Positions 5,656-6,562 of a DNA stretch of 6,562 nt are shown here, piece after piece; the stretch's first letter is position 1; each line of letters starts with the position of its first letter. Made by a program: the position numbers and the translations under genes. Location: NCBI GenBank assembly GCA_005884155.1, contig VAXD01000111.1:1-6562 (forward strand), read 5' to 3'. The DNA comes from Actinomycetota bacterium (GTDB lineage Bacteria > Actinomycetota > Thermoleophilia > Gaiellales > Gaiellaceae). The notes under the pieces are model-generated. The model worked only from the letters and a program-made list of their open reading frames with translations. It did not search any database and was not told the DNA's origin.

Positions 5656-6562
5656 GTGGACGAGACCGGGCGCCATCTCCGCCTGCTGACCGAGACGATT
5701 GCGGCGGTCAACTCGACGCTCGACCTCGAGGAGGTGCTCTCCCTCGTCGCGAGCAAAGTCGCGGACGCGCTCGCCGCCGACGCATGCTTCGTCTACCTCT
5801 ACGACGAGCAGGCCGACGAGCTGATCCTTCGCGCGACGCACGGGACGCGGGTCGAGGAGATGACGGGCCGGCCGCGCATGCGACCGGGCGAGGGGATCAC
5901 GGGCGCCGCTGCTGCAGCTCGCGAGCCGGTGATGATCGCCGCGCAGGCGCACCTCGACGAGCGCTTCAAGGCGTTCCCGAACCTCCGCGAGGACGAGTAC
6001 GAGTCGATCCTGGCCGTCCCGATCCTGGCTCGGGAGAAGCTGGCCGGGGCGCTGAACGTGCGCACGCGCGAGCCGCGGGAGTTCTCGGAGGCGGAGATCG
6101 GCTTGCTGGTCGCGATCGCGGCGCAGGTGGCGCAGACGATCGAGCACGCGAAGCTCTACGCCGACGCGCAGGCGCGGGTCTCGGAGCTCGAGGCGCTGGC
6201 GCGGATCTCGGAGGCGGTCTCGGAGTCGCTCTACCTCGAGGAGTCGCTCGAGGCGATCGTGACCACAACGATGGAGGCGGTCGGCGCGACCGGCGCCGCG
6301 CTGGTGCTCGAGGACGGCAAGATCGCCTGGCCGGAAGGACGGCCCGGGAAGCACGCGATCCGGCTACCGCTGCGCTGGAAACGTCGGCAGATCGGCGAGC
6401 TGGTCTGCGACCGCGACACGCCGTTTACCGACCAGGAGAAGGCCCTGCTCGCCTCGATCGCGCACCACGCCGCAGTCGCTTTGGAGCACGGCCGCGCGGT
6501 GATGCGCGGCGTCCTCGCGCAAGAGATCCACCACCGGGTCAAGAACAATCTGCAAACGGTCG
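5656..6562 (+). CDS. GAF-GAF sensor histidine kinase, HisKA_2 type (3' end outside window)
   Basis: This is the N-terminal 302 residues of a probably cytoplasmic sensor kinase; no signal peptide or membrane span is seen. A first GAF domain (about 22-165) has GEGITGAAAA (78-87), ESILAVPILAREKLAGALNV (116-135) and the closing helix FSEAEIGLLVAIAAQVAQTI. A coiled linker (about 163-185) leads to a second, short GAF-like domain (about 190-278) ending FTDQEKALLASIAHHAAVAL. The frame leaves the window inside EIHHRVKNNLQTV (290-302), the phosphoacceptor box of HisKA_2 kinases, with H293 the likely phosphorylated His. The ATP-binding domain is off the edge. This layout recalls mycobacterial PdtaS, whose partner is an ANTAR-type response regulator. 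The start is nearly forced: an in-frame TAG at 5620-5622 and GTG 5656 as the first start codon after it. No Shine-Dalgarno is present. The ligands are unknown. Confidence 0.92.
   Translation, partial: MDETGRHLRLLTETIAAVNSTLDLEEVLSLVASKVADALAADACFVYLYDEQADELILRATHGTRVEEMTGRPRMRPGEGITGAAAAAREPVMIAAQAHLDERFKAFPNLREDEYESILAVPILAREKLAGALNVRTREPREFSEAEIGLLVAIAAQVAQTIEHAKLYADAQARVSELEALARISEAVSESLYLEESLEAIVTTTMEAVGATGAALVLEDGKIAWPEGRPGKHAIRLPLRWKRRQIGELVCDRDTPFTDQEKALLASIAHHAAVALEHGRAVMRGVLAQEIHHRVKNNLQTV

Overview
The window is about 6.5 kb of very GC-rich, gene-dense DNA whose gene content looks like a high-GC actinomycete. It is most like Thermoleophilia (Gaiellales or Solirubrobacterales). The basis is base composition, an alpha-type glutamine synthetase close to actinobacterial ones, and a large zinc ribbon-cyclase-ATPase-TPR protein of a kind common in that class. 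This placement is inference; no rRNA or other marker gene is present.

Layout. Positions 1-773 (+) hold the C-terminal half of a major facilitator superfamily (MFS) transporter, broken by a frameshift near 441-458 and apparently short of a transmembrane segment. Positions 847-2211 (+) hold an intact type I (alpha) glutamine synthetase, glnA, with a strong ribosome binding site and a probable promoter in the tail of the transporter. A 14-bp hairpin at 2269-2306 separates glnA from the convergent gene. Positions 2315-5263 (-) hold a 982-residue regulator with a zinc ribbon, a class III nucleotide cyclase domain, an AAA/STAND-type ATPase and C-terminal TPR-like repeats. Immediately upstream of it on the same strand (5292-5546) is a small PRC-barrel-like protein. 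A divergent intergenic region (5547-5655) follows. From 5656 (+) a GAF-GAF sensor histidine kinase of the HisKA_2 type runs off the right edge just after its phosphoacceptor motif.

How the genes may work together. The right half (PRC-barrel protein, cyclase/ATPase/TPR protein, divergent GAF kinase) reads as a signalling locus. The kinase resembles the PdtaS class, which usually works with an ANTAR-type RNA-binding response regulator; any partner would lie outside the window. glnA is the only metabolic enzyme and makes glutamine from glutamate, ammonia and ATP. No sequence feature proves that the signalling genes control glnA.

The most useful second-look points are the broken transporter, the loss of the glutamine-feedback arginine in GlnA, the missing substrate-specifying aspartate in the cyclase domain, and two genes (cyclase and kinase) with no Shine-Dalgarno but a TANNNT box exactly 6 nt before a GTG start, which suggests leaderless transcripts. 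I see no mobile elements, CRISPR arrays, tRNA or rRNA genes, and nothing that is clearly a wholly new system.
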